Positions 8,932-16,548 of a stretch of DNA of 64,000 nucleotides are shown here, one piece after another (position 1 is the stretch's first letter; the number at the start of each line of letters is the position of its first letter). The notes below the pieces were generated by a model, which saw only the letters and a list, made by a program, of their open reading frames with translations, was not told the origin of the DNA and did not search any database. This stretch comes from JBLNDJ01 sp050261515 (GTDB lineage: Bacteria > Acidobacteriota > Terriglobia > Bryobacterales > Bryobacteraceae), in NCBI GenBank assembly GCA_050261515.1, contig JBLNDJ010000009.1, positions 42,948 through 106,947 on the forward strand, written 5' to 3'. Made by a program: the position numbers and the translations under genes.

Positions 8932-10002
8932 TTATTTTTTTGCGGCCGCCTGGACGCGCTCCCAGGCCGTGCGCGTGTTCGTTGCAACGCGGTCGGCGTT
9001 CTGAAACGGAATCATCCAGCCGGGGTATTCGGGCGGCAGCGCGCTGGCTTCATCGAGCCGCTGGACCTCGTCTTTTGTGAGCTTCACCTCGGAGGCGGCG
9101 AGGTTGTCCGCGAGCTGGCCCATGTGCCTGACGCCGATAATGACCGAGGTCACGAACGGCCGCGTGAGCAGCCAGGCGAGCGAGATGCGCGCGGGGGTGC
9201 AGTTGTGGGCCTTCGCGATCGGAGCCATCACATCGAGAATGCGCCACGCGCGCTCCTTATCGACGATGGGGAAGTCGAACTCCGAGCGCCGCGAATTCGC
9301 CGGCTTCTGGTTCTCGCGCGTGTATTTGCCCGAGAGCAGGCCGCCGGCGAGCGGGCTCCACACGAGCAGCCCGGTCTTCTCCTCCTCGAGCAGCGGAACG
9401 ATTTCGCGCTCGATGTCGCGGCCGGCGATCGAGTAATACGCTTGCAGCGTGTCGAAGCGCGCGAGGCCTTTGAATTCGGAGATCGCAAGCGCCTTGGCGA
9501 GCTTCCACGCCTGCCAGTTGGAGCAGCCGATGTAGCGCACCTTGCCGTGCTCCACGAGCGTATCGAGCGCGCGCAGGGTTTCCTCGACGGGCGTGATGAT
9601 GTCGGTGGCGTGTATCTGGTAGAGGTCGATGTATCCGGTCTGGAGACGGCGGAGGCTGGCCTCCACCGCGTCCATGATGTGGCCGCGCGAGGCACCCGCG
9701 TCGTTGCGGCCGTGGCCGGTGCGGCCGAAGACCTTCGTCGCGATGACGACGTCCTTGCGCGCGATGTTCAGGTTTTTGAGCGACTGGCCGAGAATGGTTT
9801 CGGCCGCGCCTTCCGAGTAGACGTCGGCGGTGTCGAAGAAGTTGACGCCGGCGTCGAATGCGGCTTTGACAAGCTGGTCGGCCTCGGCCTGGCCCACCGC
9901 GCCGATCGCTCTGAACGGCCCCTGGCCGCCTCCGAACGTCATGGTGCCGAGGCATAAATGCGACACGAATATGCCGGTATTTCCAAGCGTTTTGTATTCC
10001 AT
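8932..10002 (-). CDS. Aldo/keto reductase
   Basis: A 356-residue aldo/keto reductase starting M-E-Y-K-T-L-G-N-T-G. The catalytic D and Y lie in F-F-D-T-A-D-V-Y-S-E-G, K in V-I-A-T-K-V-F-G, and H in D-L-Y-Q-I-H-A-T-D. The cofactor-binding C-terminal part has S-V-I-I-G-V-R-H-M-G-Q-L. The ATG at 10002 is chosen because of the strong GAGGGGGC ribosome site and because the family N-terminus starts there; the open frame extends upstream without family similarity. It is the first gene of the two-gene reductase operon and is divergent from the DUF1080 gene. Confidence 0.9.
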   Translation of the reverse strand: MEYKTLGNTGIFVSHLCLGTMTFGGGQGPFRAIGAVGQAEADQLVKAAFDAGVNFFDTADVYSEGAAETILGQSLKNLNIARKDVVIATKVFGRTGHGRNDAGASRGHIMDAVEASLRRLQTGYIDLYQIHATDIITPVEETLRALDTLVEHGKVRYIGCSNWQAWKLAKALAISEFKGLARFDTLQAYYSIAGRDIEREIVPLLEEEKTGLLVWSPLAGGLLSGKYTRENQKPANSRRSEFDFPIVDKERAWRILDVMAPIAKAHNCTPARISLAWLLTRPFVTSVIIGVRHMGQLADNLAASEVKLTKDEVQRLDEASALPPEYPGWMIPFQNADRVATNTRTAWERVQAAAKK

Positions 10003-10104
10003 GTGCCCCCTCGATCTTATTAGAAAACACTGCGGGCGCCGGGTTGTGCCCAAGCGCGGCACATCATATCGTGCTCCGGCGCCGGTGAATGCTAAAATTG
10101 GCCG

Positions 10105-10806
10105 ATGAAAAAATCCGCCCTCCTGATTCTGGCGGCTTGCCTGGCCGCCGCCCCCCGCGCCGCGCGCGCCGCCGACGTGCCCGCCTTCCGCGATCTGTTC
10201 AACGGCAAAGACCTCTCGGGCTGGGTCTTCGTCAATACGCCGCCCGACACATGGCACGTCGAGAACGGCATGATCGTCTGCTCAGGCCGCCCCACCGGCG
10301 TGATGCGCACCGACAAACAGTACGAGAACTTCATTCTGCACGTTGAGTGGATGCACACCGAGCCCGGCGGGAATTCCGGCACGTTCCTGTGGAGCGGCGC
10401 GACTCCGAATCCCGATAGCCCGTTCCCGAACGGCGTCGAGGTGCAGATGCTCGAGCTCGACTGGGTCAAACTCAACACAAAGCCGGGCAAGCCTGCGCCG
10501 CCCGACGCTTACGTTCACGGCGAGTTGTTCGGCGTCGGCAAGGTGAAGACCACGCCCGACAACCCGCGCGGCGAACGCAGCAAGTCGATCGAGAACCGCT
10601 GTAAGCCGCGCAATGAGTGGAACACCTACGACATCGTCGCCGTCGATGGCGTCCTGAAGCTCGCTGTAAACGGCAAGTTCGTCAACGGCATCAGCCGGTC
10701 CACGCAGAAGAAAGGGTATATCTGCCTGGAGTCCGAGGGCGGGAAGATCTACTTCCGCAACATTCGGATTCTGGAACTGCCGCCGGGCGTGCCGCTGCCC
10801 GAGTAG
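10105..10806 (+). CDS. Exported DUF1080 (3-keto-disaccharide hydrolase-like) protein
   Basis: A 233-residue protein: signal peptide M-K-K-S-A-L-L-I-L-A-A-C-L-A-A, then a concanavalin-like beta-sandwich of the DUF1080 family. Family landmarks are F-R-D-L-F-N-G-K-D-L-S-G-W, the Y-E-N-F-I-L-H-V-E-W strand, G-G-N-S-G-T-F-L, E-V-Q-M-L-E, and E-W-N-T-Y-D-I-V-A. DUF1080 proteins hydrolyse 3-keto-glycosides after a dehydrogenase makes the keto sugar. The exported Gfo/Idh/MocA protein at 1655-2947 could be such a partner, but that link is inference. It is followed after about 120 bases by a small secreted protein gene. Confidence 0.88.
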   Translation: MKKSALLILAACLAAAPRAARAADVPAFRDLFNGKDLSGWVFVNTPPDTWHVENGMIVCSGRPTGVMRTDKQYENFILHVEWMHTEPGGNSGTFLWSGATPNPDSPFPNGVEVQMLELDWVKLNTKPGKPAPPDAYVHGELFGVGKVKTTPDNPRGERSKSIENRCKPRNEWNTYDIVAVDGVLKLAVNGKFVNGISRSTQKKGYICLESEGGKIYFRNIRILELPPGVPLPE

Positions 10807-10930
10807 ACCGGCCGCCCACGCACTTCTAAGGTGAATGCGGCTGCGCTACCCCCGCAAGCCTTAGTACGAGTCCGTCTTGCGCCTTAGAGCAGGCGAGTCC
10901 ATACTCTGAGCAGAGGCGAGATAAACACCT

Positions 10931-11260
10931 GTGAGATGGATCGCTGCGCTTCTGCTCTTCGCGTTTTCCGGCTTATCGGAGGAATTGCCGAGACCTGCGT
11001 GCAACGCTCGGAATCGAGGTAGTTTGTGGCCCGAGCAAGCGAATTCGGACGCCGCCTTTGCCCGGCGCGCGGCCCGGTGCGGCGAACTCCGCATGTGCTC
11101 GCTCGGGACGTGGAAATATGGCTGGCAGCCGCTGACCGTCCACATCGGCCGGCTTGGCAAATCCCCGGCCCGCTCGATTCCCGGCTGCCCGGCTACGGCC
11201 GCAAGCGCGGCGTCGCCTGAGCCGGTCCTCGCCCAAAACGCGAAACCGGAAAGCAGGTAG
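10931..11260 (+). CDS. Small secreted cysteine-containing protein of unknown function
   Basis: A 109-residue protein starting with GTG. It has a signal-peptide-like N-terminus (R-W-I-A-A-L-L-L-F-A-F-S-G-L-S), then C-N-A-R-N-R-G-S-L-W-P-E-Q-A-N, R-C-G-E-L-R-M-C and W-K-Y-G-W-Q-P-L-T-V. I recall similar short exported proteins with this conserved cysteine/tryptophan block from Acidobacteriota, but know of no function. The C-terminus is low complexity. Codon usage matches the neighbours. It is a stand-alone gene; the next gene starts about 100 bases downstream behind its own operator. Confidence 0.55.
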   Translation: MRWIAALLLFAFSGLSEELPRPACNARNRGSLWPEQANSDAAFARRAARCGELRMCSLGTWKYGWQPLTVHIGRLGKSPARSIPGCPATAASAASPEPVLAQNAKPESR

Positions 11261-11290
11261 GCCGCCGGAGGAACCGCCCCGAGGCAGGGC

Positions 11291-11304
11291 GTGACCGGAG
11301 TCAC
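11291..11304 (+). promoter_or_regulatory. GTGAC-N4-GTCAC palindrome (Crp/Fnr-type operator) upstream of ric
   Basis: Perfect 14-base inverted repeat GTGAC-CGGA-GTCAC. Its centre (11297.5) is 41.5 bases from a predicted start at 11339, and a -10-like CACAAT lies at 11327-11332. This is the geometry of a class II activator site. The box is further flanked by GAGGCA and TGCCTC. Confidence 0.6.
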
Positions 11305-11361
11305 TGCCTCCCAACCCGCTCCGCTCCACAATCAAACCAGAGGGACAAAGGAGGAGAGTCA

Positions 11362-12072
11362 ATGACAGCCACCGTTACTTTGGCCGATCTGGCCGCCAAG
11401 TCTTTGGCCGCAATTCGAATCCTGGAACAATATGGCCTCGACTACTGCTGCGGAGGCAAGCAACCGTTCGAAGAAGCATGCCTCGCGAAGGGGCTCCAAC
11501 CCGCACAGATCCTGCGAGAGGTCGATGATGCGGCGGTGGCCGGAGCCGCCGGCCGGGACTGGCAAACCGCGCCGCTCGATGAACTCGTGAAGCACATCGT
11601 CGAGACTCACCACGCCTATCTCAAGCTGGATTTGCCGGTTCTGCAGGCTCGCATCGAAAAGGTCGTAAGCGTACACGGCGCCCGGGATCCCCAGAAGTTG
11701 CCTCGCCTCGCAGCGGTCTTCAGCGGCCTGCGCAACGAACTGGAGATGCATATGCAAAAAGAAGAGCGGATTCTGTTTCCGTTCATCGAGCAGTACAGGA
11801 TCGCGGAGTTGCAGAACAAACCGGCGCCGCCGGTGCCGTTCGGTTCCATCGCAAATCCCATCGCGATGATGGAACGTGAACATGCCGGCGCCGGCGATGC
11901 GCTACAGGAGATCCGAAACCTCACCGGCGATTTCACTCCCCCGGCTTACGCCTGTGCTACCGTGCGGGCGCTGTACGATGGGTTGAAGGCACTCGAAGAG
12001 GACCTCCACGTTCACATTCATCTGGAAAACAACATTCTCTTCCCGCGCGCCATTGCCGTGGAGAAGCGTTAA
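11362..12072 (+). CDS. ric: Iron-sulfur cluster repair di-iron protein Ric (ScdA/YtfE)
   Basis: A 236-residue protein repairing Fe-S clusters damaged by NO or oxidants. The N-terminal ScdA domain carries L-D-Y-C-C-G-G-K-Q. A hemerythrin-like four-helix domain follows, with the di-iron ligands in H-H-A-Y-L, M-H-M-Q-K-E-E-R-I-L-F-P, E-R-E-H-A-G-A-G, and H-V-H-I-H-L-E-N-N-I-L-F-P. Length matches the family. A strong AAAGGAGGAGAG ribosome site precedes ATG 11362. It heads an operon with the NnrS-like and DUF438 genes and has a GTGAC-N4-GTCAC operator upstream, which suits NO or anoxia control. Confidence 0.94.
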   Translation: MTATVTLADLAAKSLAAIRILEQYGLDYCCGGKQPFEEACLAKGLQPAQILREVDDAAVAGAAGRDWQTAPLDELVKHIVETHHAYLKLDLPVLQARIEKVVSVHGARDPQKLPRLAAVFSGLRNELEMHMQKEERILFPFIEQYRIAELQNKPAPPVPFGSIANPIAMMEREHAGAGDALQEIRNLTGDFTPPAYACATVRALYDGLKALEEDLHVHIHLENNILFPRAIAVEKR

Positions 12073-12107
12073 TTCAACCGCAGTCCCCGCGGCAGGAATG
12101 GAGCAGC

Positions 12108-13430
12108 ATGCGCCCCGCCGGCCCCGTTCAAATTGAAACCGCCCTGCAAAGGATGGTGACGGTCTACGTCGTAACAGGCCTGCTGTTTCTGGTGCTGCCA
12201 GGGACTTTCCTCGGCGTCTGGAATCTGATTTCGATCAGCAGCCAGCATTCCCTCGGAAGGCTGTCTCCCGCCTGGCTCCAGGCCCACGGCCACGCTCAAA
12301 TCTTCGGTTGGCTGGGGACTTTCATCATCGGCATTGGCTATTACTCGCTCTCAAAGATGGGCGGACTGATGCCGTTCGCCGTAAGCCGGGGATGGGTGAG
12401 TTGGGCCCTGTGGACCATTGGGGTCGCCCTCCGGTGGGTCGCCAACGTCACCGGGATCGATTGGAGATTCCTGCTGCCGGCCTCGGCAACTCTTCAACTG
12501 GCCGCCTTCACGATCTTCTTCGTTACGGTGAGCCGGCATAAGCCATCGACACCCTCGACGAAGCGCAAGCCAATCGCAGCGTGGATGAAGCTTGTGATCG
12601 CATCCACGGTACTGTTCTGGTTGGCGCTGCTGGCGAATCTGGCGGGAACCGTCATGTTGGCTTTGACGGCGGCCCAACCGGAAATTCCTCACCGGCTGGA
12701 TCAGCGTTATCTGTTTGTGGCCGCCTGGGGCTTCCCAGTCCTGGCCGTTTGGGGATTCAACGCCAAGTGGCTTCCTGTTTTCCTGGGACTTCGCGGGCCG
12801 CACAGCCGGAAGCTCATGACGGCCCTGGGGGTGCTTGTCGCCAGTCTCGCCGCCGCCGCGGCCGGCCATTTTCGCGCCGCGGCGCTCCTGCTGCTCTGCG
12901 CGAGCGGCCTGGCCGCCGATGCGCTCAATATCTTTCGACGAGCGGAGCGGCCCGCAAAGACTCTCGGGGTCTCCGCATTGTTCCCGCTCTTTGTGCGAGG
13001 CGCTTATGTCTGGCTCCTGCTCGCAGCGGCGCTTGGTATCTATGCGGCATATTCGGATCGCTTTGGCGGCGTCTGGGGCGCTTCGCGCCATGCGCTGACG
13101 GTTGGATTCCTCGCCACCATGGTTTTCGCGATCGGTCAGAGAGTCCTGCCCGCCTTCTGCGGCATGCGAGTGCTCTTCAGCAAACGCCTCATGGGAATTT
13201 CCCTGATCGCGTTGAATGCCGGATGCGCCCTGCGGGTGCTGTCCGAAATTCCGGCATACGAAGCGAACGTGCGGCTGGCGTGGGCACTCCTTCCGATATC
13301 CGCGATCACCGAATTGACCGCGGTGACGCTGTTCGCCCTGAATATGGCCGTCACCCTGGTGCTGCCGCCTCCCACGGCGGCGGCGCGGGGACCGGAAGTG
13401 GTGCGTGACCCCGGTCACTGCGTTTCCTGA
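12108..13430 (+). CDS. NnrS-like / haem-copper-type integral membrane protein
   Basis: A 440-residue protein with about twelve hydrophobic helices. H-G-H-A-Q-I-F-G-W near residue 64 and S-R-H-A-L-T-V-G-F-L-A-T-M near residue 324 resemble the histidine motifs of NnrS and haem-copper oxidase subunit I-like proteins. NnrS proteins bind haem and copper and protect cells from nitrosative stress. It lies 35 bases after ric and before the DUF438 gene, which fits that role. A GTGAC-N4-GTCAC box overlaps its last codons and probably serves the next gene. It could be another member of the haem-copper-like superfamily. Confidence 0.72.
   Translation: MRPAGPVQIETALQRMVTVYVVTGLLFLVLPGTFLGVWNLISISSQHSLGRLSPAWLQAHGHAQIFGWLGTFIIGIGYYSLSKMGGLMPFAVSRGWVSWALWTIGVALRWVANVTGIDWRFLLPASATLQLAAFTIFFVTVSRHKPSTPSTKRKPIAAWMKLVIASTVLFWLALLANLAGTVMLALTAAQPEIPHRLDQRYLFVAAWGFPVLAVWGFNAKWLPVFLGLRGPHSRKLMTALGVLVASLAAAAAGHFRAAALLLLCASGLAADALNIFRRAERPAKTLGVSALFPLFVRGAYVWLLLAAALGIYAAYSDRFGGVWGASRHALTVGFLATMVFAIGQRVLPAFCGMRVLFSKRLMGISLIALNAGCALRVLSEIPAYEANVRLAWALLPISAITELTAVTLFALNMAVTLVLPPPTAAARGPEVVRDPGHCVS
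13405..13418 (+). promoter_or_regulatory. GTGAC-N4-GTCAC palindrome upstream of the DUF438 gene
   Basis: Perfect inverted repeat GTGAC-CCCG-GTCAC inside the last codons of the NnrS-like gene. Its centre (13411.5) lies 41.5 bases before a predicted start at 13453, with TAACCT at 13441-13446 in the -10 position. This implies an internal promoter within the operon. Confidence 0.58.
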
Positions 13431-13462
13431 CCGCACCGTTTAACCTAAGAACAGGACGAACG

Positions 13463-14704
13463 ATGAGCGAACTAATCGACAACCAGGCGCAGCGAGTGCG
13501 GATTCTGAAAGGGATCATCAAGAAGCTGCATGCCGGAGCGCCGCAGGATGAAGTGCGGCAGGAACTGAAAGAGCTGGTCAAGCAGACGGATTACGCGGAG
13601 ATCATGGCGATGGAGCAGGAACTCATCGCCGATGGGATGCCCGTTTCGGAAATTCAGGGCATGTGCGATCTCCACTCCCAGGTGACAAGGGAAGTGCTGG
13701 TGCAACTGGCGCCGGCTCCGTTGGCTCCCGGACACCCCGTCGATACGTTCCGGCGGGAGAACGAAGCTCTTCGCGAGTCGATCGCCAGAATGCAGCAGGC
13801 GATGGATCAGATCCTGGAGCTGGGTGATGAAGACGACCCCAGGCCCGCGCTGCTGCTGTGGCGCCAAAGCGTAAACGAATTGCAGGACGTGGACAAGCAC
13901 TATCAGCGAAAAGAGCATCTCCTGTTCACGTGCCTGGAGCGGCATGGTGTTTCGGGACCGTCCAAGGTGATGTGGGGCAAGGATGACGAGAACCGCGAAC
14001 TGCTGAAGGAATTGAGCGCCGCCCTGCGGGAGGCGGACATAACGGCGGCGGAGTGCAAACTTCTGGCGTCCACGGCCGGGGCCTCGACTGCCGATGCGCT
14101 GAAAGAGATGATCTACAAAGAGGAGCATATCCTCTTCCCGATCTGTCTTCAAAGATTCACAGCGGATGAGTGGGCTGAGATCTGGGCGTCATCGCCCCGC
14201 TACGGCTGGTGCCTGGTAGAGCCGCGGGAGGGATACCGGCCGCAGATCGCGCAGGACGACGCTCAGCCGGCGGCCGGCAAAGGAGTGATGCTGCCGACCG
14301 GAAATCTGACGCTCGAACAACTTACCGCGATCTTCTCTACGCTTCCGGTGGATCTCACGTTCGTGGATGCAGACGACCGGGTGGCCTTCTTCTCGGAGGG
14401 ACCGAACCGCGTCTTCGCCCGCAGCCGGGCAATCATCGGACGGAAGGTGCAAAACTGCCATCCTCCGCGCAGTGTTGACGTGGTGGATCGAATCCTGAGC
14501 GACTTTCGTGAAGGGAAGCGACACGTCGCCGAGTTCTGGATTCAGTTCACGGGCCGGTTTATTCACATTCGCTACTTTGCGGTACGGGATCAGGAGGGCC
14601 GGTACCTGGGCACCCTGGAGGTGACCCAGGACATCAGCCACATTCGCGCTCTCGAAGGGGAACGGCGATTGCTCGAGTACGACACTCCGGTGGGGGCTGC
14701 CTGA
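13463..14704 (+). CDS. DUF438 / hemerythrin / PAS-domain protein
   Basis: A 413-residue three-part protein. Residues 1-90 form DUF438 (I-L-K-G-I-I-K-K-L-H and M-P-V-S-E-I-Q-G-M-C-D-L-H). Residues about 95-245 are hemerythrin-like (H-Y-Q-R-K-E-H-L-L-F and Y-K-E-E-H-I-L-F-P). Residues about 275-405 are a PAS domain (L-P-V-D-L-T-F-V-D-A-D-D-R-V ... C-H-P-P-R-S-V-D). Such proteins occur beside Ric and hybrid-cluster genes in anaerobes and are thought to sense or handle NO or O2, but a biochemical role is not settled. The stop overlaps the next start by one base (TGATG). Confidence 0.88.
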   Translation: MSELIDNQAQRVRILKGIIKKLHAGAPQDEVRQELKELVKQTDYAEIMAMEQELIADGMPVSEIQGMCDLHSQVTREVLVQLAPAPLAPGHPVDTFRRENEALRESIARMQQAMDQILELGDEDDPRPALLLWRQSVNELQDVDKHYQRKEHLLFTCLERHGVSGPSKVMWGKDDENRELLKELSAALREADITAAECKLLASTAGASTADALKEMIYKEEHILFPICLQRFTADEWAEIWASSPRYGWCLVEPREGYRPQIAQDDAQPAAGKGVMLPTGNLTLEQLTAIFSTLPVDLTFVDADDRVAFFSEGPNRVFARSRAIIGRKVQNCHPPRSVDVVDRILSDFREGKRHVAEFWIQFTGRFIHIRYFAVRDQEGRYLGTLEVTQDISHIRALEGERRLLEYDTPVGAA

Positions 14705-15222
14705 TGAAGCTGCGTATCGATCCCGACACGACAGTCGGGGCATTGCTGGAAGCCTACCCCGAAGCGGAAACTGTGCTCATCGAGCTTGCGCCCGCTTTCG
14801 CCAAGCTTCGCAATCCGGTGGTCCGGCGGACCGTAGCCAGAATCGCGACCTTGGAGCAGGCGGCGAAGATCGGCGGCATCAGCCTTCGCACGATGATTGA
14901 GAAACTGCGGATCTCGACCGGAGAATGCGGTGTCGATGTGCAGGGCCCCTCGATCGGGGATGAACCGGGAGAAGTCCCCGCCTGGGTGACCGGCGGTCGA
15001 GTCGTAGAGGAAGTCGATGCCGAAGGGATGTTGGCGCGCGGCATTCACCCTATCGGAAAAGTCCGGGAGGCAGTCGCCGCGCTCGGGCCGGGGGAGCTGG
15101 TCCTGCTGCGCGCTCCCTTCCGCCCGCAGCCGCTCATCGACACGATGCGCCGGGCGGGCGCGCAAGCCTATTGCGTGCCGGATGGCCGCAGCCACGTTAC
15201 CTATTTCGCGCGGGCGTTGTAG
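14704..15222 (+). CDS. DUF1858-DUF2249 protein
   Basis: A 172-residue protein with an N-terminal DUF1858 domain (D-P-D-T-T-V-G-A-L-L-E-A-Y-P-E-A, residues 1-62) and a C-terminal DUF2249 domain (R-G-I-H-P-I-G-K-V-R-E-A-V-A ... L-L-R-A-P-F-R-P-Q-P-L, residues about 95-172). DUF1858 is found next to hybrid-cluster protein and Ric genes; DUF2249 is a TusA-like fold. It is translationally coupled to the DUF438 gene and closes the ric operon. A function in NO-stress redox chemistry is inferred from context only. The convergent Rieske/nitrate-reductase operon ends 6 bases away. Confidence 0.82.
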   Translation: MKLRIDPDTTVGALLEAYPEAETVLIELAPAFAKLRNPVVRRTVARIATLEQAAKIGGISLRTMIEKLRISTGECGVDVQGPSIGDEPGEVPAWVTGGRVVEEVDAEGMLARGIHPIGKVREAVAALGPGELVLLRAPFRPQPLIDTMRRAGAQAYCVPDGRSHVTYFARAL

Positions 15223-15228
15223 TTGATC

Positions 15229-15465
15229 TCATCCCCTCCGCACGTCGGAATCGATTCGATCGACGAAGCGATAGAGGGCAAAACAGGCCGCAAACAACAC
15301 TGCAGAGAGGATCGCCCCGGGCACAGCCACCTCCCGGTGCCCGGCCAGGTACGATTCCAGGGTCGCGGACAACAGCCAGATCTGCACGATCAGGAGGACG
15401 ACGATGAGCACCATCGCGCCGTCGATGGCCGTTAGTCCGCGATTCTGAGACGGGTTGGCGTTCAT
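15229..15465 (-). CDS. Small two-helix membrane protein, last gene of the reductase operon
   Basis: A 78-residue protein with two predicted membrane helices (M-V-L-I-V-V-L-L-I-V-Q-I-W-L-L and G-A-I-L-S-A-V-L-F-A-A-C-F-A-L-Y) and charged ends. Its ATG at 15465 overlaps the stop of the Rieske gene (ATGA), so the two are translationally coupled. It resembles small membrane proteins found beside Rieske genes in other bacteria (possibly DUF6755). It may anchor or stabilise the complex; that is inference. The open frame extends further upstream, but the coupled start is preferred. Confidence 0.75.
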   Translation of the reverse strand: MNANPSQNRGLTAIDGAMVLIVVLLIVQIWLLSATLESYLAGHREVAVPGAILSAVLFAACFALYRFVDRIDSDVRRG

Positions 15466-15974
15466 AGAGCTTCGCCTTCCATCCGGATGGCCACCAGCTG
15501 GCCGTCTTTCCTCTCGAGAGCAACGCGAGGCAGCGGGCGCTGCGGCGGCCCCTGCAAGACTGATCCGTCGGCGATCGAGAAGAACCCTTCGTGACAGGGG
15601 CACTCCAGCCGGTTGCGTTCTTTTTCGTAGTACACGGCGCAGGAAAGATGGGTGCATTTCTGGCTGTAGGCGACATAGTTGTCAGCGGCTGTGCGCACCA
15701 GGATGCACGGATCGTCCGCCGTCGGATAGTTGAATGTCTTTACGCCGCCCACGGGGATTTCGTCCAGTCCGGCAACGGCGGCGCGAGGGTACGAAGGCGA
15801 GCGGTGCAGCACGGACTTTGCCAGGATCCACAGATTCCCCGCCATCATGCCGAAGCTGGTCAGCGTGAGAAATTTGGTGAACTGCCGCCGGGTCACGTAC
15901 CGCTCGTCGGCCGTGTACACGGAAAACTCGTCGCGCCACAACGGAGTGCTAGAAGGCTTGCGGAACCAGCTCAT
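15462..15974 (-). CDS. Rieske [2Fe-2S] protein with membrane anchor
   Basis: A 170-residue electron-transfer protein. Residues about 28-55 contain T-R-R-Q-F-T-K-F-L-T-L-T-S-F-G-M-M, a twin-arginine-type signal that probably stays as an anchor. The Rieske cluster motifs are C-T-H-L-S-C and C-P-C-H-E-G-F-F. ATG 15974 is chosen because of a GGGAG ribosome site; it overlaps the 3' end of the Fe-S subunit gene by 26 bases. In haloarchaeal nitrate reductases a Rieske protein passes electrons from quinol through a cytochrome b, and a similar role is plausible here next to the cytochrome b fusion. Confidence 0.9.
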   Translation of the reverse strand: MSWFRKPSSTPLWRDEFSVYTADERYVTRRQFTKFLTLTSFGMMAGNLWILAKSVLHRSPSYPRAAVAGLDEIPVGGVKTFNYPTADDPCILVRTAADNYVAYSQKCTHLSCAVYYEKERNRLECPCHEGFFSIADGSVLQGPPQRPLPRVALERKDGQLVAIRMEGEAL

Positions 15975-16548
15975 GGTCTCCCTCCCAAACGTAGTCGGCG
16001 ACGTCGATAGCAACTTCCGTGGCTCCGGCCGGGGCCATCATGTAGACCTTCGTGGTGATCTTCTGATTGCCAAACCAAAACGTATTGACCGGCTTTTCGC
16101 GCCGCGTGGCGGCGGCCGTTTCCGGTGTGATGTACGCCAGCGCCTGACTGGGGCACACGGTGGCGCACATGGGGCGTTTGCCGGCTGACGTGCGGTCGTA
16201 GCACATATCGCACTTCATCATCTGCTCGTATTGCGGAACGATTTTCGGAATTCCGAACGGACACGCCAGCACGCAGTTGGAACAAGCGATACACCGGGGC
16301 TTCAGCGACGATCCGACGATCCCGTCTTCATATTTCTTGATGGCGTCGGCCGGGCAGACCTGCGCGCAAGTCGGATCGTCGCAGTGCCAGCAGACATATG
16401 CCGCCGTGGCGATGGTCTCCTCGCGATCTACGAAATCGAAGTTGATCATCGAAACGCCGCGGTGGGTGTCGCATTCCTCGCAGGCTTTCAGGCAGGCCTG
16501 GCATCCGATGCATCGCGAAGGATCGATATAGAATTCCATTCCGAACAT
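15949..16548 (-). CDS. Four-cluster [4Fe-4S] electron-transfer subunit (DmsB/NrfC-like)
   Basis: A 199-residue ferredoxin-like subunit of a molybdopterin enzyme. Four cysteine groups can be read: C-I-G-C-Q-A-C-L-K-A-C, C-W-H-C-D-D-P-T-C-A-Q-V-C-P, C-I-A-C-S-N-C-V-L-A-C-P and C-D-M-C-Y-D-R with C-A-T-V-C-P, enough for four [4Fe-4S] clusters as in DmsB and NrfC. No export signal is visible. ATG 16548 overlaps the stop of the molybdopterin subunit gene by one base. It would pass electrons between the membrane partners and the catalytic subunit. Confidence 0.92.
   Translation of the reverse strand: MFGMEFYIDPSRCIGCQACLKACEECDTHRGVSMINFDFVDREETIATAAYVCWHCDDPTCAQVCPADAIKKYEDGIVGSSLKPRCIACSNCVLACPFGIPKIVPQYEQMMKCDMCYDRTSAGKRPMCATVCPSQALAYITPETAAATRREKPVNTFWFGNQKITTKVYMMAPAGATEVAIDVADYVWEGDHELVPQAF

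Noticed and set aside
9140..9153. Further GTGAC-N4-GTCAC-like box (ATGAC-CGAG-GTCAC)
   Set aside because: It lies in the middle of an aldo/keto reductase coding region, has one arm mismatch, and is not near a start.
7987..9957. 656-codon plus-strand open frame
   Set aside because: It lies antisense to the two aldo/keto reductase genes and has shadow composition.
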